The position numbers and the translations under genes are program-made. Under the pieces are notes generated by a model. It did no database searches. It saw only the letters and a program-made list of their open reading frames with translations, and was not told the DNA's origin. A stretch of DNA of 64,000 nt, taken from contig NZ_CP018153.1 in the NCBI RefSeq assembly GCF_001889005.1, positions 2,452,501 to 2,516,500 on the forward strand, written 5' to 3'. Shown here one piece after another: positions 51,417 through 61,445 of the stretch. Every line of letters begins with the position of its first letter. Positions within the stretch are counted from its first letter, which is position 1. Origin of the DNA: Christiangramia salexigens (GTDB lineage: Bacteria > Bacteroidota > Bacteroidia > Flavobacteriales > Flavobacteriaceae).

Positions 51417-51452
51417 CAAAAAAGCCTCCCGCGATAAGGTTCGGGGAGGCTT
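51417..51452 (-). terminator. Terminator of metG
   Basis: A perfect 9-bp stem (AAGCCTCCC with GGGAGGCTT) around a 13-nt loop is followed on the minus strand by a T run. It lies 24 bp beyond the metG stop and before the histone-deacetylase gene start. Confidence 0.88.
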
Positions 51453-51475
51453 CTTAAATATATTCCTTGAAAGAA

Positions 51476-53551
51476 CTATGAAATAATAGTTCCGTTGTTT
51501 ACTCCTTCTTCATCAGGATTCATAAAAACAAGTTTACCTTCTGCATTCTCTGTCATAAGGATCATACCTTCACTCTCAACTCCGCGTAATTTGCGTGGAG
51601 CCAGATTTACAAGTACGGTTACTTTTTTCCCGATTATATCTTCAGCCTTGAAATGTTCTGCAATACCAGATACAACTGTACGCTTATCCAATCCTGTATC
51701 CACCTTTAGAACCATTAATTTCTTGGTCTTTGGCATTTTTTGAGCATCCACAATAGTACCTACTCTTAGGTCCATCTTGGTGAAATCATCAAAAGTAGCG
51801 GTCTCTTTTTGAGGTTCAGCTTTCTGATTCTCCATTTCGTTTGCAGTTTTTGTAGCCTTTAATTTTTCCAATTGTTTTTCAATCTGTTCATCTTCTATTT
51901 TGCTAAACAATAATTCGGCTTTTCCAATCTGATGTCCTCCAGGAATAAGCGCCTCTTTAGTGGCGATAATATCCCAATCTGGAATATCAGACCTTTCAAC
52001 TTCAGATTGATTCAGCATCTTTTTGAGCTTTGCCGAAGTGAAAGGTAAAAAGGGTTCACTAATAGTGGCAAGGGCAGATGCGATTTGAAGGGCTACATAC
52101 ATAATGGTTTTCACCCTGTCTTCATCTGTTTTTATTTTTTTCCATGGCTCCTCGTCTGCAAGATACTTGTTACCAAGTCTGGCTAGATTCATCAATTCTC
52201 CCTGAGCTTCTCTGAATCTGTATTTTTCGATAGAACTTGCGATCACAGATGGATACGCCTTTAATTCGGCGATGGTCTTTTCATCTACTTCATTATAGCT
52301 TCCCGGTTGAGGCACCTCACCACCGTAATATTTGTTGGTAAGAACCACCACGCGGTTTATAAAATTTCCGAAGATTGCAACCAGTTCATTGTTGTTACGA
52401 GCCTGGAAATCTTTCCAGGTGAAATCGTTATCCTTGGTCTCAGGTGCATTCGCAGTAAGAACATACCTAAGAACATCCTGCTGATCAGGGAAATCCTCCA
52501 GATATTCATGTAACCAGACTGCCCAGTTCTTAGAGGTAGATAATTTCTTTCCTTCAAGATTTAAAAATTCATTCGCTGGTACATTTTCAGGTAAAATATA
52601 ATCACCGTGTGCCTTTAGCATTACCGGGAAGATTATACAGTGAAATACTATATTATCCTTGCCGATAAAATGGATCAATTTTGTGTTTTCATCTTTCCAG
52701 TAAGGCTCCCAGTCTTTACCTTCTCTTTCTGCCCACTCCTTTGTGGAAGAAATATAACCTATTGGAGCATCAAACCATACATAAAGTACTTTGCCGTCTC
52801 CTCCTTCTACCGGTACTGGAATTCCCCATTCAAGATCCCGGGTTACCGCTCTGGCTCTTAATCCGTCATCTATCCAGGATTTCACCTGCCCATAAACATT
52901 GCTTTTCCAGTCTGCTTTATGGCCTTTAAGTATCCATTCTTTTAACCAGTCTTCATATTGATCCAGTGGCAGGAACCAGTGTCTTGTTTCCCTTAAGCTT
53001 GGAACGGCACCTGTGATCGCAGATTTTGGATTGATGAGGTCTGTTGCATTTAAAGAAGAGCCACAGCTTTCACATTGGTCACCGTATGCCTCTTCATTTC
53101 CGCATTTAGGACAGGTTCCGGTCACAAATCGATCGGCCAGAAACTGACCCGCCTCCTCATCATATAATTGTTTCGTAGTTTCTTCAATGAACTTCCCATC
53201 TTCATGCATTTTTTTGAAAAAATCTGAAGCGGTATCATGATGGGTTTTTCCTGAAGTCCTGGAGTAATTATCAAAACTAACTCCGAATTCTTCAAAGGAT
53301 TTTTTAATGATATCATTGTATTTATCCACAACATCCTGAGGAGTCACACCTTCTTTTTTTGCCTTTATGGTGATAGGGACTCCATGCTCATCGCTTCCGC
53401 AAACGAATGCAACATCATGCCCCTGCATGCGTAGAAAGCGTGAATAGATATCTGCAGGAACATAAACTCCCGCTAAATGTCCAATATGAATGGGTCCGTT
53501 AGTATACGGCAAAGCCGCTGTAATCGTATATCTCTGAGGATTTTTACTCAT
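51476..53551 (-). CDS. metG: Methionine-tRNA ligase
   Basis: Charges tRNA-Met for initiation and elongation. 691 residues from the ATG at 53551 ([19 protein letters not shown]); 13 further open codons upstream are unlikely coding. Seen: HIGH motif in [10 protein letters not shown] (about 18-27), the zinc knuckle CPKCG ... CESCG (about 143-161), the KMSKS-equivalent KLSTSKNW (about 335-342), the anticodon-binding helical domain and a C-terminal tRNA-binding OB domain (about 590-691, [17 protein letters not shown]) that dimerises the enzyme in other bacteria. Between them is a Glu/Lys-rich linker (about 560-585). Confidence 0.97.
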   Translation of the reverse strand: MSKNPQRYTITAALPYTNGPIHIGHLAGVYVPADIYSRFLRMQGHDVAFVCGSDEHGVPITIKAKKEGVTPQDVVDKYNDIIKKSFEEFGVSFDNYSRTSGKTHHDTASDFFKKMHEDGKFIEETTKQLYDEEAGQFLADRFVTGTCPKCGNEEAYGDQCESCGSSLNATDLINPKSAITGAVPSLRETRHWFLPLDQYEDWLKEWILKGHKADWKSNVYGQVKSWIDDGLRARAVTRDLEWGIPVPVEGGDGKVLYVWFDAPIGYISSTKEWAEREGKDWEPYWKDENTKLIHFIGKDNIVFHCIIFPVMLKAHGDYILPENVPANEFLNLEGKKLSTSKNWAVWLHEYLEDFPDQQDVLRYVLTANAPETKDNDFTWKDFQARNNNELVAIFGNFINRVVVLTNKYYGGEVPQPGSYNEVDEKTIAELKAYPSVIASSIEKYRFREAQGELMNLARLGNKYLADEEPWKKIKTDEDRVKTIMYVALQIASALATISEPFLPFTSAKLKKMLNQSEVERSDIPDWDIIATKEALIPGGHQIGKAELLFSKIEDEQIEKQLEKLKATKTANEMENQKAEPQKETATFDDFTKMDLRVGTIVDAQKMPKTKKLMVLKVDTGLDKRTVVSGIAEHFKAEDIIGKKVTVLVNLAPRKLRGVESEGMILMTENAEGKLVFMNPDEEGVNNGTIIS

Positions 53552-53675
53552 TATTCTATATCCTTTTTTAGAAGCCGTAAAGTTAAGCAAAGGCGTTCGA
53601 TTACGCGTTAAATTCTTGTAAAAGCCCGTAGAGGTGAAGATTTACTTTCTACTTTTACTTTAAATAATCTTTATT

Positions 53676-54257
53676 ATGCGTAAAATATTAGCCCTCAGCC
53701 TTGTTATTATCATGGCATCTTGTAATTCTGCAAAAAAAGGAACTTCCGCTACCAATGCAAAGTATACTTTGGAAAATCTTGAAAAGCTTGATTCTAAAAG
53801 TCTCCGGTCACAATATCCCAATGCGAACATCAAAGAAGGGACAGATCTTTTTGAGGAAGGAACTGAAAAAAGAGCTTTTAGCATACTTTATCCGGGAACA
53901 CCTGATGAGCTAAGTATTACCTGGCAGGATGAAGAAAGAACAAAGATCCATGATATCAGATATTCCGGAAATGGGAAGTGGAAATCTGAAACTGGTATTG
54001 ATATAGGAACCAGTTATGAAGCGCTTAATAAAATAAACGCTAAGAAGATCTCATTCTATGGATTTGGATGGGACTACAGTGGAGCAGTGCTCTGGAATGG
54101 AGGTAAAATGGAAGATAGTAAACTCAGAGTATTTCTTGCTCCTCAAAATGAGCACTCTAATAAGTTTTATGGGGACCAGATCATTAAAGCCAGCGATGCC
54201 GAAATTGAAGCATTGGACCTTAAGGTTTCGTCGATCATAATTAACTACGCGATCTAA
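53676..54257 (+). CDS. Uncharacterised lipoprotein
   Basis: 193 residues with a lipobox (IIMASC, Cys16). The mature protein begins with a Lys/Ser/Thr-rich linker, then ENLEKLDSKSLRSQYPNANI and a mixed alpha/beta domain including SITWQDEERTKIHDIRYSG and FYGFGWDYSGAVLWNGGKM. I know no family for it. It is divergent from metG and lies 11 bp before the YraN-family gene, so the two are probably cotranscribed, though a shared role is not evident. Confidence 0.75.
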   Translation: MRKILALSLVIIMASCNSAKKGTSATNAKYTLENLEKLDSKSLRSQYPNANIKEGTDLFEEGTEKRAFSILYPGTPDELSITWQDEERTKIHDIRYSGNGKWKSETGIDIGTSYEALNKINAKKISFYGFGWDYSGAVLWNGGKMEDSKLRVFLAPQNEHSNKFYGDQIIKASDAEIEALDLKVSSIIINYAI

Positions 54258-54268
54258 AATAATTTTTA

Positions 54269-54628
54269 ATGGCAGAGCATAATCAATTAGGAAAAAAAGG
54301 TGAGGAGCTTGCTGCCGAATATTTACAGCTCAAGGAATATGAAATCCTGGCCCGAAATTACAGGTTTAATAAAGCTGAAATAGATCTGATTGCCAGAAGA
54401 GGGGATACTCTTATCGCTGCAGAAGTAAAGACCAGAAGTACCCACGAATTTGGAGATCCGCAGGATTTTGTTAAACCTAAACAAATTCAACAATTGGTAA
54501 AAGCCATGAATCATTTTATTGAGGAGGAAGGTCTGGACCTGGAGGTGAGATTTGACATTATTGCCATTATAAAGAACAATAGTGGAACTAGAATAGAACA
54601 TATTCAGGATGCCTTCCTATACTTTTGA
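54269..54628 (+). CDS. YraN/UPF0102 family nuclease-fold protein
   Basis: 119 residues of the UPF0102 family. The PD-(D/E)xK-type core is visible: GEELAAEYL (about 10-18), NYRFNKAEIDLIARRGDTLI (about 31-50) and AAEVKTRS (about 52-59), giving E, D and E-x-K in the usual positions. The family is widespread and often linked to DNA processing or competence, without a settled role. It is 11 bp behind the lipoprotein gene; its stop lies 1 bp from that of the convergent DUF6265-like gene. Confidence 0.88.
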   Translation: MAEHNQLGKKGEELAAEYLQLKEYEILARNYRFNKAEIDLIARRGDTLIAAEVKTRSTHEFGDPQDFVKPKQIQQLVKAMNHFIEEEGLDLEVRFDIIAIIKNNSGTRIEHIQDAFLYF

Positions 54629-54629
54629 A

Positions 54630-55085
54630 TTACTGAGCGCTTCTCGAAAATTCAAAAATGATACTTCGATTATTATCTGATATCGTAGCCTTAAGCGATT
54701 TTTCATTGTAAGTGTATTGTATCTTCTTTGGAAAATCATTAGAAGAATTCTCTAGTGTAAATTCATTATTTCCGGATGAGGTCATTCTGAATTCTGTAGG
54801 TTGTTCATTCACACCCGAAACTTCATAAACCCAGAAATCTTTATTTTTATATAATCGTATGCTTTCTTTGAAACTGGTATCATTCGCTTTTAGGTTATAA
54901 CCCAGTCCCATGTATTCTGTTTCGGAAAGCTTCTTCCAGTTCTCGCCGGTAGTAATATTCTGAGCTCCATTGGTTCTTATCCAATTACCCAGTAACCAAT
55001 CGAAATTGTGTGTTGAATCGGAATTCTGCGATCCTTTACAGGAGAAGAGAAATATAAACAGGACGAGACTTAACTTGGCTAACAT
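54630..55085 (-). CDS. DUF6265-like small lipoprotein
   Basis: 151 residues with a lipoprotein signal (IFLFSC, Cys16). The mature domain starts FDWLLGNWIRTNGAQN, then ENWKKLSETEYMGLGY, a pattern of the lipocalin-like DUF6265 family of small exported barrels, and continues as strands to the end (NRSIIFEFSRS). Ligand unknown. Single-gene unit, convergent with the YraN gene. Confidence 0.72.
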   Translation of the reverse strand: MLAKLSLVLFIFLFSCKGSQNSDSTHNFDWLLGNWIRTNGAQNITTGENWKKLSETEYMGLGYNLKANDTSFKESIRLYKNKDFWVYEVSGVNEQPTEFRMTSSGNNEFTLENSSNDFPKKIQYTYNEKSLKATISDNNRSIIFEFSRSAQ

Positions 55086-55135
55086 GATTTTGCTGTTTTG
55101 ACAATAAACAAATTACAAAAAACTCAAAGTAAAAT

Positions 55136-55162
55136 AAAAAAAGCCGGTCATCGACCGGCTTT
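55136..55162 (-). terminator. Terminator of the M13 peptidase gene
   Basis: GCCGGTC and GACCGGC pair around ATC, extended by A-T pairs, with seven A on the left that read as a T run on the minus strand. It lies 22 bp beyond the peptidase stop. Confidence 0.88.
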
Positions 55163-55184
55163 AACTTTCCTCAAATTAGATCTA

Positions 55185-57254
55185 TTACCAGATCCTTACT
55201 CTTTCTTCTGGCTTAACATACATTGCATCACCTTCTTCAATAGTAAATGCATCATACCATGCATCGATATTTTGAAGCGGTACATATGCCCTGTACATTC
55301 CTGGTGAATGTGGATCTGTTTTTATTCTGTTCTTTAAAGCTTCGTCACGCATTTTGGTACGCCAAACTGTAGCCCAGGATAAGAAGAATCTCTGCTCCGG
55401 GGTAAAGCCATCAATTTTCCCAGGATTTCCATTTTCTTTTAAGTGTATCTGTAAACCATCATAAGCCGCATTTACACCTCCAAGATCTCCAATGTTCTCC
55501 CCAAGGGTGAATTTTCCATTGATGTATACGCTATCAAGAACCTCGATTCTGCTGTATTGTTCCGCAAGATCGTTACCCAGTTCTTCAAATTGCTCAAGAT
55601 CGCTGTCTGTCCACCAGTTATTAAGATTTCCTTCGGCATCGAAACGTGAACCGCTATCATCAAAGCCATGAGAGATTTCATGTCCTATAACAGCTCCAAT
55701 GCCTCCGTAATTCACAGCAGCATCTGCTTTGTAATCATAGAAAGGTGGCTGAAGAATTGCCGCAGGGAACACGATCTCATTAAAGCTTGGGTTGTAATAT
55801 GCATTCACGGTTTGTGGAGGCATATACCATTTGGTCTTATCAACAGGCTGTCCAAGTTCGGCCATATTTTCAGCGACTCTCCATTTTTGAGCATTCAACA
55901 TATTCTGGAAATAGGATCCTCCGGCATCTGGACCTTTAACCTCAAGAGAACTGTAATCTTTCCACTCGTCAGGATACCCAACTTTTACGGTGAAGGTGCC
56001 CAACTTCTCAAGTGCCTTTTTCTTGGTGTCCTCGCTCATCCAGCTTAAATTATTGATTCTTGTCTCGTATGCCTTAACGATATTCGAGATCATTTCCTGT
56101 GCTTTTTGCTTCGCTTCAGCCGGGAAATGTTCATCTACGTAAAGTTTTCCAAGAGCCTCACCAATAGTTCTGTTTACTGTTTCAAGAGCTCTTTCATTTC
56201 TTGGTCTTTGTTCCTGTGCACCTCTAAGGGTCTTATCATAAAATTCCCAGTTCTTTCTTTCAAGTTCTGTAGTTAAAGCCGGAGCAGCATCATTGAACAG
56301 ATTCCATTTTAGGTAAGCTTTCCAGTCTTCAACCGAATTTTTGGCGACGATATTCTGGAAGGCTTTCATGAATTTTGGTTGGGATACGATCACGGTATCC
56401 AGATCCTTAGCGCCTATGCCTTCAAAGTAAGCATTCCACTTCATTGAAGGGACTACCTTTTGAAGTTCTTCAACCGTCATAGGATTATAGGTCTTTCTAG
56501 CATCACGTCGCTCCACTTTATCTAGTTGAGGCTGTGCCAGACTGGTTTCGAAAGCAAGGATCTTTTCAGCTTCTTTTTTGGCATCTTCAGCTGAGTAGTC
56601 CAGATACTGAAGCATATCGGCGATATAGGCTTTATACTTCTCTCTTTTTTCCTTTGAATCTGAATCGTCTGCAACATAATAATCCCTGTCCGGCAGCCCT
56701 AATCCCGAAGGATAAATGTATGCGGCATTCATATTGCTGTCTTTACGGTCTGCCTGGACTCCGAAAGCGAAAAATCCTGCACTCCCATATTCGCTCATTT
56801 CCACAAGGAAGTTTTGAAGATCTTCTTTGTTTTTAATAGCATCTATTTTAGATAAATAAGGCTTAACCGGATCTATACCCTGACTATTTCTGGTCACGGT
56901 GTCCATGATGCTTTTAAAAAGGTAAACAGCTTTGGCCTGATCGCTAGTGCTGTCCAGACTATCGCTGTTAGAAGCTCCTTCCAAAAGAGCTAAAGCATCT
57001 TCGTCGGTTCTTTGTCTTAATTCCTGAAAACTTCCCCAAGTCGTTCTGTCTCCCGGAATTTCGGTTGAATCCAGCCATTTTCCGTTAACATATCTGAAGA
57101 AATCCTGTTTAGGACTTGTTGTGGTATCCATATAGGCAAGATTTATCCCATGGATCTCCTTTTCTTTCTCTGTCTTCGTCTCTTTATCGTCACAGGAAGT
57201 AAATATTCCCAGACCTAAGAATGATAAAAACAGAATACTGTTTATTTTTTTCAT
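55185..57254 (-). CDS. M13 family metallopeptidase (neprilysin/PepO type), lipoprotein
   Basis: 689 residues. A lipoprotein signal (FTSC, Cys21) means it acts in the periplasm or on the outer membrane. The N-terminal helical M13 domain (about 50-430) precedes the catalytic part, with the zinc motif VIGHEISHGFDD (about 518-529, HExxH) and the third ligand in ENIGDLGG (about 584-591); NAYYNPSFNEIVFPA supplies the substrate-binding Asn. The protein ends RVRIW, the family-typical terminus. It degrades short peptides in characterised members. 43 bp upstream on the same strand is a large S9 peptidase gene, so the two form a secreted-peptidase group. Confidence 0.94.
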   Translation of the reverse strand: MKKINSILFLSFLGLGIFTSCDDKETKTEKEKEIHGINLAYMDTTTSPKQDFFRYVNGKWLDSTEIPGDRTTWGSFQELRQRTDEDALALLEGASNSDSLDSTSDQAKAVYLFKSIMDTVTRNSQGIDPVKPYLSKIDAIKNKEDLQNFLVEMSEYGSAGFFAFGVQADRKDSNMNAAYIYPSGLGLPDRDYYVADDSDSKEKREKYKAYIADMLQYLDYSAEDAKKEAEKILAFETSLAQPQLDKVERRDARKTYNPMTVEELQKVVPSMKWNAYFEGIGAKDLDTVIVSQPKFMKAFQNIVAKNSVEDWKAYLKWNLFNDAAPALTTELERKNWEFYDKTLRGAQEQRPRNERALETVNRTIGEALGKLYVDEHFPAEAKQKAQEMISNIVKAYETRINNLSWMSEDTKKKALEKLGTFTVKVGYPDEWKDYSSLEVKGPDAGGSYFQNMLNAQKWRVAENMAELGQPVDKTKWYMPPQTVNAYYNPSFNEIVFPAAILQPPFYDYKADAAVNYGGIGAVIGHEISHGFDDSGSRFDAEGNLNNWWTDSDLEQFEELGNDLAEQYSRIEVLDSVYINGKFTLGENIGDLGGVNAAYDGLQIHLKENGNPGKIDGFTPEQRFFLSWATVWRTKMRDEALKNRIKTDPHSPGMYRAYVPLQNIDAWYDAFTIEEGDAMYVKPEERVRIW

Positions 57255-57297
57255 CGGTGGTTAAAAGTATTTGAAATATTAATTTAATATTACAATT

Positions 57298-60114
57298 CTA
57301 ATTATCGTCAAGATCATATTGCAGATCTTTTCCTTTCATCACGGCAGGAAGACCTTCGGTCATCCATAAAGGCGCAGGCTCTTCTTTGAGGTAATGATCA
57401 AAGAACTGCATCATTCGTATAGAAAGATCCTGACGGTTTTTCATCTTTCTAAGGTTATGTGCCTCGTCGTTATAAACCAGCAACCATGACGGTTTGTTAA
57501 GTCTTCTCATACCCATGAACATTTCTATCCCCTGGTAGTATGGCACAGCGCCATCTTCATCATTATGCATCATAAGCAGAGGTGTCTCAATTTGAGGGAT
57601 ACCAAAAAGAGGAGAATTTTCAAGGTAAAGGTCCAGGCCTTCCCAAAGGTTCTTACCTATACGACTTTGGGTTTTTTCATACTGGAAAGCACGGCTTAAT
57701 CCGCTTCCCCATCTAATTCCACCATAGGCAGAGGTCATATTGCTTACCGGAGCACCGGCCATCGCTGCTGCGAATTTATTGGTTTTGGTAACCAGATAGG
57801 CGACCTGATAACCACCCCAGCTTTGGCCTTGTATGGCAAGATTTTCAGGATCTACATATCCAAGTTTCTCAACGGCTTCAACACCAGATACGATACAGTT
57901 ATAGGCGCTTTCACCGGGTTTTCCTTCCTTGTAAACAATGTCCGGAACAAAGACCACATAATCATTGCTCACCAGGTAAGACATGTTTACAATCGAGGCG
58001 CTGGGTTGCGGAGAATAATAGCTATTAAGGTTATCGCTTCTTTTTTCATAGAAGTAAGCGATCATTGGATATTTCTTCTTTGGGTCAAAATTTTCAGGTT
58101 TGTAAATTATGCCTTCAAGCTCTGTTCCGTCATAGGCCTTCCATTTGAAAGCTTCTGAAATTCCCCATTTGTAATCCTTTTGCTGCGGATTAGCCTCTGT
58201 TAATTTGATGGAACTTTTTGTTTTTGCGTTATATAAATAGAGATCCGGGTAGGTATTAAAGTCTTCCTTCCGGTATAATAAGCTCTCGTTTTCTTCTGCC
58301 AGAACAAAATCGTCAAGCAGCATTGACTCCGGCTGTAAAATAGCTTCCATTTTGGCCCGACCGGGTTTTAAAAGAAATAAACTTCCGCTTTTGTCTTTTT
58401 TATCAAATGCGTTGATCAAAAGCTTCTTTTTAAGATATGAAGCTGCATCCCTGTTTTCCGGATCTAATCTTAGGCTACGGTAAACTATCTGTTCTTTTCG
58501 TCCATTCCCTGTAATATTGGTCGGTTCTTCATCGCCTGCAAGGTTTAAACTCCAGATGTCAAATTGATCATATACAAGAGCTTTCCCCTCACTTGTAAAT
58601 CCGCCAAATCCATAAGCACCGGGAGCAGCCGGCACATCATTTTCAACATCATGGAAGGCTATATCGATATTTTTAGTAAGGTTTTGCTTGGTATTGTTCT
58701 TAAGATCTAAACTCCACCAATCCTGAGTTTCGGTATCAAAATAGAGCGCAAATTTACCATCAGGAGATAATCTGGGTCTTGCAGAGGTTTCCTTTAAAGC
58801 CAGTCTTTTATTCCCTGTTTTAGTGTCTACAATATAAAAATCCTGATACCATGGGTATTGCCAGGATCGTGAAACATCATACGGCGAACTTGTATAACCC
58901 AGCACATAGCGTTGCTCTGCGTTATCGTCCAACATGATATGCTCAAGATCTTCATCATGTAGATGGGTAACATTGGAGGACTCTGTGTCTAAGTATGATA
59001 GAAAGGCTCTGCTTTCAAGTTCCTCTAGTTTCACCTTCTGTTCAGGCTGGATCAGTTTATCCTTGTAGGTCCATACATCAACATCCGGGATCTCTTCTTT
59101 AAGAAGTGTGGTATCTATTTCAAAATTTCTTTCGGGTCTCGAATAAAAATAAAGTCTTTTAGAGTTTTCTGAAAAGTAAGGACTCTGTGAAGCACTAAGT
59201 TTCCAGTTCTTTCTAAGTTTATTGCCAAGGGAATCGGTGATCTGAGTTAGCCCATTTTCATTGAAATAAAATAAGTTGTAATTAAGGCTATCGGTTTCCG
59301 TAGAATCTTTTGCGGCTAGATATGCCAATTTTTGCCCATTCTTGTTTACGCTAAGCTTTTGGTAGGAATAGCTGCCGGTATCGATGATCTTTTCGGAAGC
59401 ATTTGCCAGATCGTATTGATAAATTCCGATATCCGGCTTCTTTTCACCTTTGGTTTTTGAGAAATAAAGACCAGCATCTTCCTTTGCAAGAGCGATCTCC
59501 TTGATCTGAAAGATAGTATCGGTACTGTTATTTTTTAAGTTATATACCAGAGCATAATCTCCTTCCAGAGCCAGATTTTTATTCTTCTTAGTAATTGTAT
59601 CCTGTTTTATTGCGGCTGAATCTTTTTTCTTTTCAGGTTTAAGATCTTTAAACTTTTCAATTACCACATAACCGGTATAATCTTCCGGAGCCTTGAATCC
59701 TTTAACCCTGATAATACTGTCTGTAAGTTGATTCTCTTTTACATTATAAACAAAGAAGTCATCTTTAGACTGTTTTTCTTTTTCTACTTCATCCTTTTTT
59801 TCCTGACGGGTTAGCTGATAATCGGGTTTGCGGAGAAAAAATATATAATTTTCGTCTGAAGAAATTTGGGCATTACGTCCGTTGTGGAATTCTTTGCTTT
59901 TGCCGGTTTTACTGTTGTAGACCTTTAAATAGCCATCTCCTCTTCCGGTAGTGGTGGTAACTTCGGTAATAACAAGATCTCCCGATTTGGAGATCTGCGA
60001 ATTTTTAAGGCTTTTCCAAAGATCATAGTCATCGTGGGTAAGCGCTCTTTTTTCCTGTGAATAGCCTATTAAGCCGATTAGCAAAAATAGACTCAGGGCA
60101 ATACGGTTATGCAT
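57298..60114 (-). CDS. Exported S9 (prolyl oligopeptidase) family peptidase
   Basis: 938 residues with a signal peptide to about GYSQ (residue 20). Residues about 40-680 form a beta-propeller gate with many S-x-D/W-type blades; a Lys/Glu-rich insertion lies around 165-180. The C-terminal alpha/beta hydrolase holds the catalytic triad: Ser in GQSWGGYQVA (about 762-771), Asp in HNDEDGAVPYYQG (about 848-860) and His in NDEAHNLRK (about 882-890). It is likely an acylaminoacyl- or dipeptidyl-peptidase acting on peptides in the periplasm. 43 bp before the M13 gene. Confidence 0.92.
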   Translation of the reverse strand: MHNRIALSLFLLIGLIGYSQEKRALTHDDYDLWKSLKNSQISKSGDLVITEVTTTTGRGDGYLKVYNSKTGKSKEFHNGRNAQISSDENYIFFLRKPDYQLTRQEKKDEVEKEKQSKDDFFVYNVKENQLTDSIIRVKGFKAPEDYTGYVVIEKFKDLKPEKKKDSAAIKQDTITKKNKNLALEGDYALVYNLKNNSTDTIFQIKEIALAKEDAGLYFSKTKGEKKPDIGIYQYDLANASEKIIDTGSYSYQKLSVNKNGQKLAYLAAKDSTETDSLNYNLFYFNENGLTQITDSLGNKLRKNWKLSASQSPYFSENSKRLYFYSRPERNFEIDTTLLKEEIPDVDVWTYKDKLIQPEQKVKLEELESRAFLSYLDTESSNVTHLHDEDLEHIMLDDNAEQRYVLGYTSSPYDVSRSWQYPWYQDFYIVDTKTGNKRLALKETSARPRLSPDGKFALYFDTETQDWWSLDLKNNTKQNLTKNIDIAFHDVENDVPAAPGAYGFGGFTSEGKALVYDQFDIWSLNLAGDEEPTNITGNGRKEQIVYRSLRLDPENRDAASYLKKKLLINAFDKKDKSGSLFLLKPGRAKMEAILQPESMLLDDFVLAEENESLLYRKEDFNTYPDLYLYNAKTKSSIKLTEANPQQKDYKWGISEAFKWKAYDGTELEGIIYKPENFDPKKKYPMIAYFYEKRSDNLNSYYSPQPSASIVNMSYLVSNDYVVFVPDIVYKEGKPGESAYNCIVSGVEAVEKLGYVDPENLAIQGQSWGGYQVAYLVTKTNKFAAAMAGAPVSNMTSAYGGIRWGSGLSRAFQYEKTQSRIGKNLWEGLDLYLENSPLFGIPQIETPLLMMHNDEDGAVPYYQGIEMFMGMRRLNKPSWLLVYNDEAHNLRKMKNRQDLSIRMMQFFDHYLKEEPAPLWMTEGLPAVMKGKDLQYDLDDN

Positions 60115-60162
60115 ATGGAATAGATTTCGTTTGATAGTTTGATAAATAAAAACCTAAAAGGT

Positions 60163-60690
60163 TTAATTTTCCTTTAGTTTGGAAATGAGTTTTTTATCAA
60201 AATCTTTTTTGATCTGTGTTATCTCATCCACATTGTCGTTAGGAATAGCGATGGACAGTACATAATGTTGCACTTTCCATTTTCCATTTTCCTTGCGCAT
60301 CACTCCGGAACCTCTGCAAATACCCATATGTGTATCCAGTAATTCATCAAACCAGGCGAAACGTCTATTTTCTATGAGATAGATATTTCGTTCAATAGCT
60401 GTGAAATCCCACGCTTTACCGGCATCAAAATAAGGCTTGGAGAACTGTTTGAATTCCGATATTTTCCAGTTTTCGGTAGCATCAGTGCCAATAAAAACCG
60501 CGTCATCTGTCATCAGACTAAAATATTCTTCAAAGTTTGCTTCACCGGCTGCTTTATGCCAGCTCTTAAGTGATTTGTCAATCCTTTTCTTGATAGACAG
60601 AATATTCTGCTCAGAATCTTTTACCTGAGCACTAACAGGGGATAGGCTGAATCCGAGGACCAGCAGAAACGAAATTAGTACTTTTTTCAT
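60163..60690 (-). CDS. Exported NTF2/SnoaL-like protein
   Basis: 175 residues with a signal peptide to about VSAQ (residue 22) and a single NTF2-like cone fold: WHKAAGEANFEEYFSLMTDD (about 44-63), VFIGTDATENWKISEFKQF and the late SGVMRKENGKWKVQHYVLSI (about 130-149). The fold can bind small ligands or act as an enzyme; nothing here chooses. It lies 48 bp upstream of the S9 peptidase gene on the same strand and may be part of the same transcript. Confidence 0.82.
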   Translation of the reverse strand: MKKVLISFLLVLGFSLSPVSAQVKDSEQNILSIKKRIDKSLKSWHKAAGEANFEEYFSLMTDDAVFIGTDATENWKISEFKQFSKPYFDAGKAWDFTAIERNIYLIENRRFAWFDELLDTHMGICRGSGVMRKENGKWKVQHYVLSIAIPNDNVDEITQIKKDFDKKLISKLKEN

Positions 60691-60726
60691 GTTCTAAATT
60701 TCAGGTAATTTACGCTTTTTTTATAG

Positions 60727-61293
60727 CTAATTTTCAGATTTAATGCTGTCCGCTTCCCTGGCTAATCTTTCCTGTTCTTCAAATTCATCGAGTTCCTTTT
60801 CAAAATCTTCTAAAGACTTCAGGAAGATCTCGTTCATCTGCAGTTTGAGGTTGTTGAATTCTGTATGCAGTTCATTGGCTGTTTGCGTGATATCCTTTTT
60901 TACCGGTTCCCTTTTAGTGGAATATTGTTTTAATAGCTGAGCTTTGGTATTTACTACGTTCAACCTTGCTTCAACGGCTACAGACTTTAAGCTGTCCGGA
61001 ACCGAATTTTTTAGCGATTGGGTGATCTGTGCTATGGCATCTGCATTATTCATTACCTCATTCACCGTATAGGACTCAAGCTTATTAATTTCATTCTGAG
61101 CGGTGATATATTCAACCCAGGTTAATGCGTATTTTCGGGCGTCGTCATTAAGCTTGAGCTGTTTTTCACTAAATTCTACTTTCTGCTTAAAATCTACCGT
61201 ATCTATCGAGGCTTTTGAAGAGTCTTCGTTATTATTATTGTTTTTGCAGGCCAGCAGTGAAAGTGCGAATATAGCAAGGCAGATCTTTTTCAT
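60727..61293 (-). CDS. Coiled-coil lipoprotein, function unknown
   Basis: 188 residues from the ATG at 61293, giving a lipoprotein signal with LLAC (Cys15) followed by an Asn-rich linker. The rest is almost entirely helical with heptad-like patterns (about 35-185, for example KQKVEFSEKQLKLND and FLKSLEDFEKELDEFEEQERL), ending in an acidic coiled coil. I recognise no family. The frame is open eight codons further upstream, but a promoter -7 box sits at 61315-61322, 21 nt before the chosen start. 36 bp upstream of the NTF2-like gene, so possibly the first gene of this peptidase-containing transcript. Confidence 0.78.
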   Translation of the reverse strand: MKKICLAIFALSLLACKNNNNNEDSSKASIDTVDFKQKVEFSEKQLKLNDDARKYALTWVEYITAQNEINKLESYTVNEVMNNADAIAQITQSLKNSVPDSLKSVAVEARLNVVNTKAQLLKQYSTKREPVKKDITQTANELHTEFNNLKLQMNEIFLKSLEDFEKELDEFEEQERLAREADSIKSEN

Positions 61294-61314
61294 ATCGTGA
61301 ATTTCGTAGTGATA

Positions 61315-61347
61315 CAAAGTTATTCATATTTTACAGATATTCTCCAA
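61315..61347 (-). promoter_or_regulatory. Candidate promoter of the coiled-coil lipoprotein
   Basis: On the minus strand TTG (61345-61347) and TAACTTTG (61315-61322) lie 22 bp apart, with both elements matching the Bacteroidota consensus at slightly long spacing. The position supports the ATG at 61293. Confidence 0.48.
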
Positions 61348-61423
61348 CAGGAATTTTTTGAAAGATTCACAATATATAAACTCAAGAAAAAGCCAAGTTT
61401 CCGAATTCCTCTATATAATTAAA

Positions 61424-61431
61424 TATATTTG
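61424..61431 (+). promoter_or_regulatory. Candidate -7 element of the threonine dehydrogenase gene
   Basis: TATATTTG matches TAnnTTTG exactly, 14 nt before the start. Upstream at 23 bp is TTTC, a one-mismatch form of the -33 TTTG. Confidence 0.45.
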
Positions 61432-61445
61432 CAAAAAAATAATTT

